From: Grifola frondosa
Lineage: Eukaryota; Basidiomycota; Agaricomycetes; Polyporales; Grifolaceae
Direction: 5' to 3'
NCBI GenBank assembly: GCA_001683735.1
Contig: LUGG01000043.1
Location: 124,001 to 188,000 of the forward strand
Length of the DNA: 64,000 bases
Made by a program: the position numbers and the translations under genes. The notes under the pieces are model-generated. The model saw only the letters and a list, made by a program, of their open reading frames with translations, was not told the DNA's origin and searched no databases. Shown here one piece after another: positions 35,284 through 46,690 of the stretch. Every line of letters starts with the position of its first letter. Position 1 is the first letter of the stretch.

Positions 35284-35995
35284 TTAATGCGTCTCTGGTC
35301 TGCCGACTACCCACTTTGCTTCCTCTTCCTTCGGAACAAGTGAAGGATCACGAAAGAATGGCGCGACGCACACTTGCCCTATAGCCCGGAAGAGATCTTC
35401 GAGGATCCATGTGAGACGGGGACTTGTCAGCTCAATCGCGGGTTCGGAGTTGACCTCCAAGAGCTTCACTTGGAATCTGTGCTCAGATGTTGGAGAGGCG
35501 GTGTGCGTGACTAGGAAATCGACGCCGTAGAGCTCGAATGCATTGGGGAGTGGCTGCAAAGAGACCCACGATTGATGTTATTTTAGACATCTCGAATTGC
35601 ATGAAATCCTACCTGAACACTCATTTCGATTGCTGCTTTGAATGTCTCGCCGAGTACTTCTGCTATCTGCGTCCTCAAGTCCTCAAGGTCCAACGACAAA
35701 TGGGTTCGTATCTTGTTGAAGGGCTTCTATGGATTCCTTTCCGGCAATGCGGATCTGGTCGACATCTAAAGCGTGTCCCATAGTACGCGGCGGCTTCGGC
35801 TGATGGGTTGACTGAGTGGCTGCGTCAGGCGACGGGAGGATATGACATCCTATCAACTCGTCCAGCAACCTGACGCCTGCCTCTCCCCGCTCCGTCTGTA
35901 AAGAGGTGTTCCTAAGGTGAGCTGCGAGGTTGGCATTGATTATCTGTATCCTCATATGCAGGAGGTATATATGGAACTAACGCGAGAATGTGCAT
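35284..35995 (-). pseudogene. Tubulin-tyrosine ligase family relic (C-terminal part)
   Basis: The minus strand reads VPYIPPAYEDTDN, then AAHLRNTSLQTERGEAGVRL, LDELIGCHILPSP, IAEVLGETFKAAIEMSVQ, an intron (GTAGGA...TTGCAG), and PLPNAFELYGVDFLVTH. It ends with FQVKLLEVNSEPAIELTSP and LTWILEDLFRAIGQV. The HLxNTSLQ, ELYGVDFLV and LLEVNxEPA blocks are those of the TTL ATP-grasp domain (nucleotide and Mg binding). Frames change between PAYED and AAHLRNTS and again before DLRTQIAEVLG, and the N-terminal half is not found, so it is a decayed fragment. It abuts the AKR pseudogene and an E1 scrap near 36.05 kb. Confidence 0.62.
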
Positions 35996-36027
35996 GTATA
36001 TGTATACTGCGAGCGCCTCAGATGCAA

Positions 36028-36075
36028 CACAGCTCGGTGCCTTCATTTTATGAAGAGCAACTCATCGTAGGTTTG
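36028..36075 (+). pseudogene. Short E1 (DHTKD1-like) scrap
   Basis: About 45 bp here resemble the end of E1 copy B near 50.68-50.72 kb (SVPSLYGERLIVG there; SVPSFYEEQLIVG here). It is too short to date, but it links this locus to the E1 duplications. Confidence 0.35.
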
Positions 36076-36439
36076 GTATTCCTCTGCTTTCGCGCTGATC
36101 ATTGACATGATGTGCCGTACCTCGTGAACATAGAATGAGGAAGTCCTAACATCAGAGTCGGCTTAAGGGATCCGCGCGGAGCACAAGACGTTCCTTACAT
36201 CAGAGCTGGCCGCTGCAGACTCGCATGTCCCTGGTAGTAGCACATCGAAGCTTCAAAGACAGTGGCAAGGGCTCGTTTGGCCCGCCAGCGAGGATGCTAT
36301 CCGTACTCCCGAGACTGGTGTTGCGCATGATGTCCTCCTCAGAGTCGGGAAGGCAAGCGTTACAGTACCAGAAGGCTTCGTGAGTGTTTTCTTTCGACAT
36401 GTCGAAAGTCGATACAATAACGCGCTTCGGCTTCTTTGG

Positions 36440-37165
36440 CGCGTACGAAATTCAACCATAGCTTACTTGTAAGCTGCCACGAAGTCAAGGGGAGATAAGA
36501 AGCGAGACGCGAGAGTAGGGAACACACGAAAATTTCGGAGCGAGGCACGCCCGAGTTTCGGATCCCTCGTCCGACTTCCTTTTCGTTGTCGTAGGCCCTA
36601 TATGGAAGAGGAAACCGTCAGAATATCAGAATACTGTACCATTTCAATCAATTCGACAGGCCTTGTGACGCGTGACATCGCTGAAATGGTTGACCGATTC
36701 GACAAGTTGGTCCGTGCCGTGTGGCCAGCGGAAAATCTTCGACAAATTTTCGCAAAAATACAGTCAGAATTAAGGCAATTGGCTCCGCAGGAGCCGCCGA
36801 AAATTTTGCACCTTTTGAGACAAAAATTCGATTCGACAGCTAGCAATGTGATCTGTGACCGACGCCAAAAATTCGACCAAATCAAGGCCCTGTGACCCGT
36901 GACATGTCGAATTGATAGAAATGGTACAGTATCTCTCGCCGACATCACGAGCATGCGCACCAATGCTATGTGTCGATATCCGGCCTCCTTCAGCGCGTAC
37001 TCTACCGCATGTATCACCTCCTCAGGCCTCAGGTTTAAATTGCCATCTCCCTGCAATTTCCTCAGATGGCCTGCTACCAGATAAATTGGAATGTTGTACC
37101 GCAACCGACAGCAGGTATCTCGACACCATTGTTGAGCTTGACTTTGGGACACTCTATGGCTGCGT
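36440..37165 (-). pseudogene. 5' half of the AKR gene, decayed copy
   Basis: This mirrors exons 1-4 of the intact AKR at 26.6-27.9 kb. Visible lesions: the start codon is ATA instead of ATG (near 37.158 kb), and the TATA box is TATGAA. A seven-base duplication in exon 2 (CCTGAGGCCTGAGG against CCTGAAGAGG) shifts the frame, and a 296-bp MITE sits in intron 2. Similarity stops within exon 4 just after LTSKLW, so the catalytic His and all later exons are missing. The promoter copy leads directly into the NLR-2 5' flank. Confidence 0.82.
36634..36929. mobile_element. TA-flanked MITE (Tc1/mariner-like ends), 296 bp
   Basis: Both ends carry an inverted repeat of about 25 bp, CTGTACCATTTC[A/T]ATCA..., with one mismatch. 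It is flanked by TA on both sides (36632-36633 and 36930-36931). The intact AKR intron at 27.62 kb has the same flanks with no insert (CAGAATATCTCTCG), so it serves as a related empty site. There is no coding capacity. TA duplication and CTGTACC-type ends fit a non-autonomous Tc1/mariner superfamily element. Confidence 0.85.
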
Positions 37166-37382
37166 CGTGGAGGAATGCCGTGGAGGGATGCTCACGGATT
37201 GCGCTGCTTCATAGTGATGCTTCCCAGTGTCGTGCTTGGGGACCGAGGAACCGCGCATTGTTGTCGATCGAGGACCTTTCCATCAAGTGAACATGGCGGG
37301 ATATTCACCCAAAAATTGAGGATATATGAGCAAACATACGGCTGTGTTCAGGGTCAATCACAATACCTGCTATAACCAAGTC

Positions 37383-37470
37383 GATAGTTGTACAGAACAC
37401 ATAGAACGCAAGTGGTATCAAAGTGCAGCGATGAAGCGGAGTTTATATCCCGAGCGGGCCGGGATCAGTT
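37383..37470. repeat. Shared upstream block, copy 2
   Basis: Second copy of the block described at 28.1 kb, between the AKR pseudogene and NLR-2. It keeps the minus-strand GATATAAACTCCGC segment and the AGCGGGCCGGGATCAG end. Confidence 0.65.
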
Positions 37471-37890
37471 AGTTAACTTTTTTACTGACTTGTAAGATTT
37501 TGGTAACGATCTTGGAAATCAATAAACTTGCCAGGGCGTCCTCGACATTCTTGCAGAAACGAAGGTGCACACCTGTCGTTCATATGAAGCCACTGCAGTC
37601 CGTGAGAGCTTGAATACCTGCTGGACATGAAGAGAAGTTACCGCCTGTCGAGACGTTTGCGACATTCAAAATTCCGCTACAACGCCGTTCTCACCACCGA
37701 GACATCGCTTACGCTGCAACCACTGCTATGCACCCATCTAAATTTGCCGAATACCCGAACTCTGGACCATATGATTAATCCCTTGTCTTGCCGCTGCAAC
37801 GCCTCTATTTGAACAATTCTGAATCTGTGAACAACTTGCTACGGCGATCTCTTGGGTTCCACTATCCTTTAAGAACTCGCCTCCTCGTAT

Positions 37891-40800
37891 ATGCCTTCCT
37901 CTATCGAAGTGGACGATATTCTGGGCGGATCGAAGACGATCCTCGACCTTGCGGCTCAGACTCTGTCATTTGCACCTATCCCGGGGCTCGACGTGGCAGC
38001 CACAGCACTCTCAAGTATCATCGCAAAGGTCCAGGTAAGTTGTCTGCGATGAATCTTTGATGCGCCGTGCAGAATACCTCACCGCCTTTGCGCCTTTTAA
38101 GCAAACTAGAGGAAATGACGAAACAGCGAGAGATCTTGCTCGAAGCATAAATGACTTGGCAACGCGGATGAAGACGACGGCGGAGAGTGTGCAGAAGATC
38201 AAATCGGAAATGGTCTCAGATTCTCAGGAAGCAGAACCGAATGTAGAGTCCTCCGCACTGAATGAGCGCGTCAAGGTTCTTCAGAAGCGAGTTTCAACGT
38301 GCAATCTATTGACGCTATGCTGACCCTATGCCAACAGGAGACTGAAGGAACTGGAGAAAGAGGCTGACAAGATTCCGAAACACAAATTCGCAGTGAAATT
38401 CTTCCGCAGCGAGAAGTATACGGATCAGCTGGCTAGTCTCAAGAACGGCGTAGACGATGCGCTTCGAGATTTTGCGGTGCGGACTGTGACAGATCGACTG
38501 GTTGGATCCAGATCACTGACGCTAGTTGCATCTGATAGATTCAAGGCCAGATCACAATCGAAATGCTTGTCGACGACATGGCAAACGAGATGGAGCGGCT
38601 TGTACGTGGCGTTGCGGTGAGTAGAAGATTACCGACACTATTTTTGGGAGGTCATGTTGATGTATCTGGTGCCTAGGATATACGGCATGACGTCTTGGTG
38701 AGTGAAGATTTGCAATTGAAAGTTACCTTCTTATTTAAATCACATCCAGAATATTCGACATGGTGTCTCGGTGAGTAAAACATCGTGGAAGCTATTGACA
38801 AGTCATCTCTTATTTGATCGGTGCGCAGAACATTGAATGTCGGTGAGCTGCAACTTGTGATATGGCTGTAAGCGCATATCTAAATCTCATTCTGCTTAGA
38901 ACATCCAGTATCGACAGGATCGAGAGCGTGCGTCTTTCATTCTGAGGATTTGCTGAGGTTGAGGAGTCTTTTTTTCAGACGACGGAAAAATCCTTGAAGC
39001 GCTGCCTCATGCCGATGCCAACTATCGATCGGCTGGAAATGCCTCCAAGTCCGGGTATCTCAAAGGAACTCGGACCGCGCTACTCGATGAGCTCCACAGT
39101 TGGGCGACTGGGATGAACACCGAGCTACAAGATCGGCCGGTGTATGTTCTGAGCGGAGCCGCAGGCACAGGAAAGTCCACCGTCGCATATGAAATGGCGC
39201 GGCGCCTAGAGGAGGAGGGCCTTCTCGGTGCCTCATTCTTCTTCCTTCGCGGTTCTGAGGATCGCAATTCTACCCGGCTCGTACTCTCCACAATCGCCTA
39301 TCAGCTAGCCCAATTACAGCCCATCCTGTACCCGCATATCGTCGGGGCAGCCGAGGATCACCTGAAGCACGGTATTCATCAGCAGATGGAGTTCGTCATA
39401 GACGAGCTCATCACAGGCCCTCTGCGCAAGGTATCTTCGACAGCGAAGCCTTCTGTGATCATCATAGACGCGGTCGACGAGTGCACCGAGGCCGCACAGG
39501 AATTCGTGCCACGAATTCTCCACCTTCTCCTGAAATGCGTGCTCGACCTTAGAGATCAATTCCCCCTTCGCGTCTTCATCACCACTCGTCCAGAACTGCA
39601 TATTGAACAAGCACTAGAATCGGCAGATTTCAGCAGCATAACAAGGCCATTCAAGCTTCACGAGATCCCTCGGGTCGTCGTTGACAAAGACATCGAGCTG
39701 TATTTGGAGGAGCGCATACATAAGATTCCATCGCACGCCGAGCTGCTGACGACGCATCCAGAGACTGTGTCTATGCTCACGAAGGTGGCAGAAGGTCTCT
39801 TCATTTACGCCAAACTTGCAGTCGATTTTCTCCGTAGTGATCCGACTGCGTGGAGGAAAATCTCAATTTATTGCTTTCCAGCAATCCACACGATGGGACG
39901 TCTGCGCTGGATCCACTTGATAAGCTCTATCTCACAGTACTGGAGAGCGCTTTTCCTAACATCGACTCTGAGAAGGCCCTTCGAGATAGGATGCGGAAAG
40001 TCTTGGGCGGGATCGCGATGCTTCGAGACCATCTCTCCATTGATGTATGGGCGTCGCTCGTGGGTCTCAAGGCCAACGAGATAAGATCGGTTATTCGACG
40101 TCTTGGTGCCGTCCTGATATTCAATCTTTGCGACTCCAAATCCAAACTCTATCCTCTCCATGCGAGTTTTCCTCAGTTTCTCATCGACCGCACGCGTTGC
40201 ACCGAGACTGCATTTTACGTCGATCCCAAAGTTCAAAGCAGAAGTTTTGCCGTAATATGCCTTTCTCTGCTGACTCGAGATGGAGTGCTACAACGGAACA
40301 TGTGTCGCCTACCGAATCCTCTTCTTCACAAGGACGAGATTCAAGACTTGTCCACTCGCGTTCAGCAATTCATACCCGAGCATGTCCAGTACGCATGCCT
40401 TCATTGGGCATTTCATTTGTGCGGTGCTGAATGGACATCGCCGGACGTGGATGATCTCGTCAACCTAGTCCAGACATTCTATACCAAAGCCCTCCTGTCC
40501 TGGATGGAGACGTTGAGTTTCATGGGCAGGCTCGACGTCGGGGTGACAGCTCTTCTCAGCATTCGTGACTGGTACAAGGTTTGTCGTTAGATCGCCGCCA
40601 TGACATTCATCTGATAACGACACGCAGACACATGGTACTATTCACGACAATACATTCACATTGCTGAACGATGCGTATCGCTTCATACTCGAATACTACA
40701 CTCCCATCGACCTATGTCCAGAGCAATTATATATTTCTGGACTCGCCTTTGCTCCATCTTGTCGTCTAGTCGATGTCTATTCGAAAGAGATTGATATTTC

Positions 40801-42717
40801 GGTGGTAATCTTGCCAAAACGCGACCATCGTTGGAGTGCCTGCTTACAGGCCATTGAAGTCCCCGACAATCATCCGCGAGGGGTGCACTTCTCTTCAGGA
40901 GACCATCGGATTATCACCCGTTGCGATTCTGGGTACATATATACATTCGATGCGCACTCTGGAGCAGCATTAAATGTCATGGGAGGCGAAGATGATGAAG
41001 AGCCAACTCCGTTTATGAACATTTCGATCTCCCCGGACAGCACACAGATACTAGATGCAATTGTGCAGCCTCATGCAGAGGACGGGTCACCGTCTCACTC
41101 TGATATCCAGGTCTGGAATGCGGCATCTGGAGCTTTAGTGCGGCGGCTCATTTTAGACGACGTCTTTATCTCTGCTTCATACTCTCCAGATGGTGATAGG
41201 ATTATCATTATAACTCCCTCTGGTCTGTGTACATTGGATGCTCCTACGGGGAGCCATCGGGTGTTGTGAAATGGCAACCGGAGCTCCCACCCCTAGGAGA
41301 TCAGGACTACTATCAGAGCGCGGCTTTCTCCATCCATTTCTCTTCTGAGAAATCGCAGGTCGTATCTTTGGCAATGGACAAAATAGTCTATATATACGAT
41401 GGAAACACCGGTCACTTGCGACACACTCTAGAACATACTAACCCCGTTTGGTCGACCGCATTCTTCCCGGATGGCGTGAAGCTTGTGAGCTCTGCTGAAG
41501 ATGGACATGTGTATATTTGGGATCTCATTTCGGGCGAATGTCTTCGCGGATTGAAGGGACACAATGGCGCTGTCATGTGCATTGCAGTTTCCACTACTGG
41601 CGATAGAATTGCTTCGAGTGGATCTGATCTTAATGTGTGTCTTTGGGATTCTTGCTCTGGATCCTTGTTAACTATCCTGAGAGGACACACATCGTGGGTG
41701 GGGTCGCTGTGCTTTTCTTCCGATGGTGACCGGCTCGCATCCTCTTCGGCGGACAAAACTGTTCGCATATGGGACATAACCGCTGCCGAAGAAGAGGCCT
41801 ATACAGCTCTAGATATACCCGCCTGGGTAGATGGCGTAGAGTTTTCAAGTGATGGCACGTATCTGGCCTCGATTACCGGAGTGGTGTCAGCATCTGGACT
41901 TGCGCCGACGGCACGCTTGTCCATTTCCTACCGATAGAAGGCCAGGGACTCTACCGTGTCCACACTACCCGCCAACTGCTGTTCACTACTTCCAAAACAA
42001 ATGATCAATTGCGAATTGTCGTGCTCTTCACGCCATCTGTTGCTCTCTGGAATGTGTGTACCGGGGAACTGGTGACCGTGGAATCCCGCTCGCAGCATTC
42101 GGGTTATAGGATGTGTTTCTCTCCCGATGGAGAATGGATAGCTGCTACAAGTCACCTTGATTCCGACCCAAAAAATATCACACGGGTCACCGTATGGAAG
42201 GCATCCGACTTGTCCATGCAGTGGGTTACGCAGATTGAAGTCATGGAAGGGTCAATACAACGTATTGGGTTCTCTTCAAACAGTGCGAGGGTCTATGTCT
42301 TTGACAATGCTCACGGGACAGGGTCACCTTTCACGTTCTGGGCGTGTTCTAGTGGGGAGGTTCTCGAACCATCGGGGGAAGAGACGGAGTTCGCCGAGGA
42401 GAAGGAAGAGAAAATCAGAGAAAATCAAAACAAGTTCTACGTGGATGATGGGTGGATTTATTCGAAGGAATTGGGACGCACTGCATTGTGCTGGCTACCT
42501 CCGTCCTTGAGATGCGCCATTGGTGATGAGATACAAATCCCGTATGCGGAAGCATCTTTTCATAGTTATTTCGCCTTTGGAAGCACTGGAGGCATCACCC
42601 TCCTAAACCTATCCAATCTCATACGTCTCATTTCGTCAGGAGACAATGCCGACACCAGTGGTTCAGTAAGTCATTCTCCGGGAGGTTACGGTCGTTCATG
42701 ATTGGGGTAGGACCAAG
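37891..42717 (+). pseudogene. NACHT-WD40 NLR (NLR-2), multiply frameshifted
   Basis: Layout: N-terminal helical domain (MPSSIEVDDILGGSKTILD; intron 38035-38101; QQTRGNDETARDLAR), which resembles the MLKL-like/HeLo-type helical bundles at the N-termini of fungal NLRs. Microexons lie at 38677-38697, 38750-38770, 38829-38842 and 38900-38927. The NACHT domain (from 38989) has Walker A GAAGTGKST and Walker B VIIIDAVDEC. WD40 repeats follow from about 41.35 kb (VYIWDLISGECL, VCLWDSCSGSLLTIL, VRIWDITAAEEEA). Against NLR-3, single-base deletions occur near 39.845, 41.25 and 41.88 kb. The third microexon has lost 7 nt. One donor is GC (CAGAA|GCGAGT) where NLR-3 has GT. It is about 90% similar to NLR-3 by eye and clearly a duplicate. 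Confidence 0.82.
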
Positions 42718-43000
42718 GTACGATACCACCTATCTGTATGTGGCGGACAAGCTAAATTAGATATTCTTTTAATAGAGACTTCAGGAGTACTTCACACTAT
42801 GATCAGTTCTCTTCATCTTCATGTCCCAGTATTGTTGACGAGTTCATTATTCATGGCTACAGCTTGTGATACGATCAGGAGTGTCTCATTACAACTATTT
42901 GGCGACTTCTCGCTTCCACCTCGCGAGATAAGCAAGTCCAGAGACGGACATGGGCCGTGGCTTCAAAATGCAAATGCCTGTTCTCATTTGCACCGACTCC
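42718..43000 (+). repeat. NLR 3' flank, copy 1 of 3
   Basis: After the conserved donor GTACGAT the three NLR copies share a further segment containing GGCGACTTCTCGCTTCCACC (near 42.90 kb), also near 56.17 and 59.99 kb. It may hold the last NLR exon (FGDFSLPPREI). Similarity fades by about 43.0 kb. Confidence 0.5.
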
Positions 43001-43456
43001 TGTTGGACGCGCTCCCGCACTATTGTGCATGTCCGAAAACGCCATGCTGCCACCGGTCGACCGCGGCTTCAACGCCGCGCGCAGGGCCTAAACCGTAACC
43101 CGCTGAAGTTCGCACGTGCAGCCCCACTTATGTTCGCGCAGCGGTTTCCCGCCCTCACCGTGCTCAAAGGATCCGCGTAGGACAGCATACTTCAAGGATT
43201 CATCACACTGTTCGAGAACCGACGCGACACGTTCCATTCGCCATGGACAATGCCAACCAAGAGCTAAGTACGCTTGATGACAAGTGAGCTTCCGATCATG
43301 TTCTCGACCACGGCTATGACCTGACGGACATCAACGCTGCGGACACGCTCGAGCTCTTCACTGGACCAGGAAATAAGTGGGTTCTTGTATGACAACCATC
43401 ATATTCAGTAGTAGGTATATCTTCGTTAGCTAGCAGTACGCAAGTAGATTGAAATT
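43001..43456. other. No gene recognised
   Basis: A GC-rich stretch near 43.0-43.2 kb reads like coding sequence (NPLKFARAAPLMFAQRFP) but could not be assigned to a family. Confidence 0.35.
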
Positions 43457-43936
43457 TCACGCAGACGAAGTGCGTCCGAGATGACGGTCCACGATATGTT
43501 TCCCCATAACTCCCCAATTCATCTTCTTGTGGCCACAATGCAACCCGCCCTCCCAGCGGCAAACAGTAGGAGTGTTGCCATTCCACCCAGGTTGGCCGTG
43601 GTAGAGCTTCAGGTGCTCCTGAATACCAGCAGGCGTCTGGTCGTCCAGAGGCGCGACACAGGAGCCGCCCCAAGCACAGCCTCCATCTCCCACTTGCGGT
43701 GCAACGCCCGACGTATCGGTCGAATGAAGAGCAGCGCGGCGGTCACACCGACCACCAATTGAAGTGTCAGGGGCGCCGTTGTCTGACTGCAGCCTATTCA
43801 TGTTCATGTGCTTTGGTGAGACGAAGGTGACCTGTACGGGTGTTCGTGACACGTACACGTCATTCTCGGAGTGTGGGCGTACAATCCGTTGAAAGATTGA
43901 AGAGACGGACGCAAAGTGTCCACCGCTAGAAGACAC
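43457..43936 (-). CDS. Zinc-finger-like hypothetical protein
   Basis: A frame of 159 residues, MSSSGGHFASVSSIFQ to HLGRTSSA. The C-terminal half has two C2H2-like units: CAWGGSCVAPLDDQTPAGIQ-EHLKLYH, and CRWEGGLHCGHKKM followed by MGKHIVDRHLG. Spacing between Cys and His pairs resembles small basidiomycete proteins with atypical C2H2 fingers, possibly DNA binding. A decayed second copy lies at 46.4-46.7 kb. No intron is required. I cannot name a specific family. Confidence 0.5.
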   Translation of the reverse strand: MSSSGGHFASVSSIFQRIVRPHSENDVYVSRTPVQVTFVSPKHMNMNRLQSDNGAPDTSIGGRCDRRAALHSTDTSGVAPQVGDGGCAWGGSCVAPLDDQTPAGIQEHLKLYHGQPGWNGNTPTVCRWEGGLHCGHKKMNWGVMGKHIVDRHLGRTSSA

Positions 43937-46387
43937 ATCAGATGGTTCAAATGATATGAAGATTTATAAGATTAACAGTTACGTACTGTGGTTTAGATAA
44001 AGGTTGGGCATGTGGCGACCTTGAAAAGACAGTAAATATTGAGTGAAACATCCATGCAACAGTGTTCCACAACTCACGCATTCATCGCTGACAAGGAACT
44101 TTGACGGGCGGGGTTCGCGGTGTGAGGTTTAGCAGCCTTCGTGTTGGACATCTTCGAAGTGAAAAGGTACGAGTGCGAGTGCAGGTAGAGAGGCAATGGC
44201 GGAGAACAGTAAAGTGAGGGGAAATATAGACGAGAGAGCCTCCCTTATGAGCGAGAACAAATGTTTCCTTTCAAGGCAGTATGTCTTGCTAACCGCATCA
44301 TGTCAACGGGACACAGAGCCGCCGTCCCAAACTATCTGGCAAAGTGAAGCAGCCGGCATTTTCCACAGTCAAGGCGTCTGTGGACAAATTCTTGGTGACA
44401 TCCACCCAGCGGTACAGCCAAGAAGAACACGAGGATGCAGCACAATGATCGGGAGCTGGATGCTTCCGGATATCTCGGCATCTCCCTCCAAAAGGTCTTT
44501 TCAGATAGACGACAGGTTCCTAGAAGTCCGCACAAAGATAGACGCAGTTGATAGAGGCCAGAGCCCGATGTCCACACTGCCACGGGAAGGGCGCTCGTAA
44601 AAAGCCGGTTTCAAGAGGAACCAGTGGTACTTAGTCTGAAAAGAGCATCGTTTGAAACAATGACCTGTTCTGTAGCGAGAATTACGAAGTACCACAGATT
44701 CCAGATATAGTGGACGTTACATGTGGGAGGACGAGAAGTGCCTCCAACAGATGATAGACGATGTTGGGTGATCTCGATATTCTTGATGGTAACGCGTGCA
44801 AGCGTCTTGGGTGCGCACGGCAGATAAAGCGATCTGAAAGATACCGTGAATAGCCTGTGAAGCACAACGGTCAACCGTACTAGTTCCGAACGGTGGAAAT
44901 GGATTTGTTTGGCCGTTAGACCCGTGCCACAATTTTGAGAAATTTGACGCACAGGATATATGAGACTCAAGTTGAGCAAATCCGATGGCTTAACAACGAT
45001 AGCCTACGCAAGTTGAGTCATGAATAGACTGGAGGTAGAGCCTACTTGTAGACTCCGCAGTGAGCGCCCGTTGTTTCCAACCCAATTACCAAATATGGTA
45101 TTTTGACGCTGCTACGGCGCTTCGGGGACAAACAGTAACTTTACTATACGAAGGCCTCGGAGGGGACAGTATGTGGCAGCGGATGTACGTACGAAGCTAA
45201 GTTCCTTATGGTATATGTTTTTCTTTCGCTGAATGACAAAGTGACAGATGCGGTGCGGCACCTGATGCCCAGGGTGCAAGCGTCAACTACATAAGTACTG
45301 TCAGACTGACAACGCGGGCCGTCACAGGTTACACCAACCTTTGACGCGCTGGATTGGGTCCTACGGGTCACACCGCCTGTAAGGAGTACTTTTGTGCAGT
45401 GGCAACCACCTCAACGATCATTATTTGCTACAGAACTGGTCTCCCATAGTTCCAACATCGCAAGCGGAACGCTCCATCATCCAATCTTTTTCGGCGGAAC
45501 AATCTTTGTGCATTTAGAATATTCTCAGGTGCACTGCGGCTTGACATATGCATACGGTTCGGTCAGAGTCAAGGCACCAGGTGCTTCCACAGCCCGCAAA
45601 TGATACCGCTCTCCACCTTATGTGCTCATCGTTGTCAATTAGCAAATCTGCAATATAGCAGGCCAAAAATGTATCGAGAGTCGCAGATCTTTTGTGAAAT
45701 TTGAAGGTTGATAATTTCTTCACAAATATCCATTATAATACGAACTTACTACAGATATATTCCCATCCCTCCAGATGCCAGTGCTCAGCGCTCAAGATGG
45801 TGCACACGAAAAGGCATCTGCCGACAACAGTGCAAACGCCGCATACGACATCGACCTATGTGGATTTGATTGCACTAATCCTAAAAAGTTACCAATCTAA
45901 ACCGAACTCGTTGCTGAGCTTGACATATCTCTCAAATTACAGACAGCTCCGCGACGATCGCATACATGATGTAAGGAGACGCTCCATGTCCTCAACAGTG
46001 GTCTCGCTCTTATTCTGAATCAATGCTGTCGGATACCTCTGACAACCACAGCGGTAGCCCGGAGTCTCGACGTCTGATTTTTTAAGCCCTTCAAATCCGG
46101 GTTTAATTGCAAGATTGGCCTCTTCTTGCCACTCTATGGTATTACTTTGCAAATGAAAACGTAACAACGGCTCCGGAGTATTACCGCATCGCTGTGAGTA
46201 CATAAGCATTCTTGTCACAACACATCTACATGTACAAAACATAGGGTAATCCGTAGTAAAATCGTTTATTCAATGATGCGCAATTCAGTATTAGTATTGA
46301 CATCCACGGTGAGAAAAACCAAATATTCATATCCGACTGACCCATGTTGTTGACACCTCTCCATAAGCTCTACGCAGGTGACACCTT
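43937..46387. other. Long stretch without recognisable gene
   Basis: Frames of 60-134 codons occur on both strands (44196-44600 +, 44611-44979 -, 45701-46018 +), none with a recognisable motif or consistent splice structure. Confidence 0.4.
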
Positions 46388-46690
46388 GTGATGCACCTTC
46401 ACACTGTCGATCTGAAATTCTACGATGTGTCTCCCAATGTTAGCCAAATTCATCGTCTTATTCCCGGAATCCGATCCGCTTATCCAATGACTGCTGGCGC
46501 TAGACTGGACATATCGATAGTGCCTCAGGCGCTTCTCAATGCTAGCAAGGGTCTGGTCGCCAAGCGGGGTGGTGCAAGGACTGCCCCAAGCGCAGGGTCC
46601 GACTACGGCGGTTGGTGTGCAGAGGTCAGGATATATGGATTCCGTATAACCCCTAGATCGTCCGGAAATACTAATCTTAGTAAGGAGGAC
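46388..46690 (-). pseudogene. Decayed copy of the zinc-finger-like gene
   Basis: On the minus strand CAWGSPCTTPLGDQTLASIE parallels CAWGGSCVAPLDDQTPAGIQ of the 43.5 kb gene. NIGRHIVEF parallels MGKHIVDRH. The second Cys pair and several His residues are lost and the frame is broken. This is a relic of the same family about 3 kb away. Confidence 0.5.
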
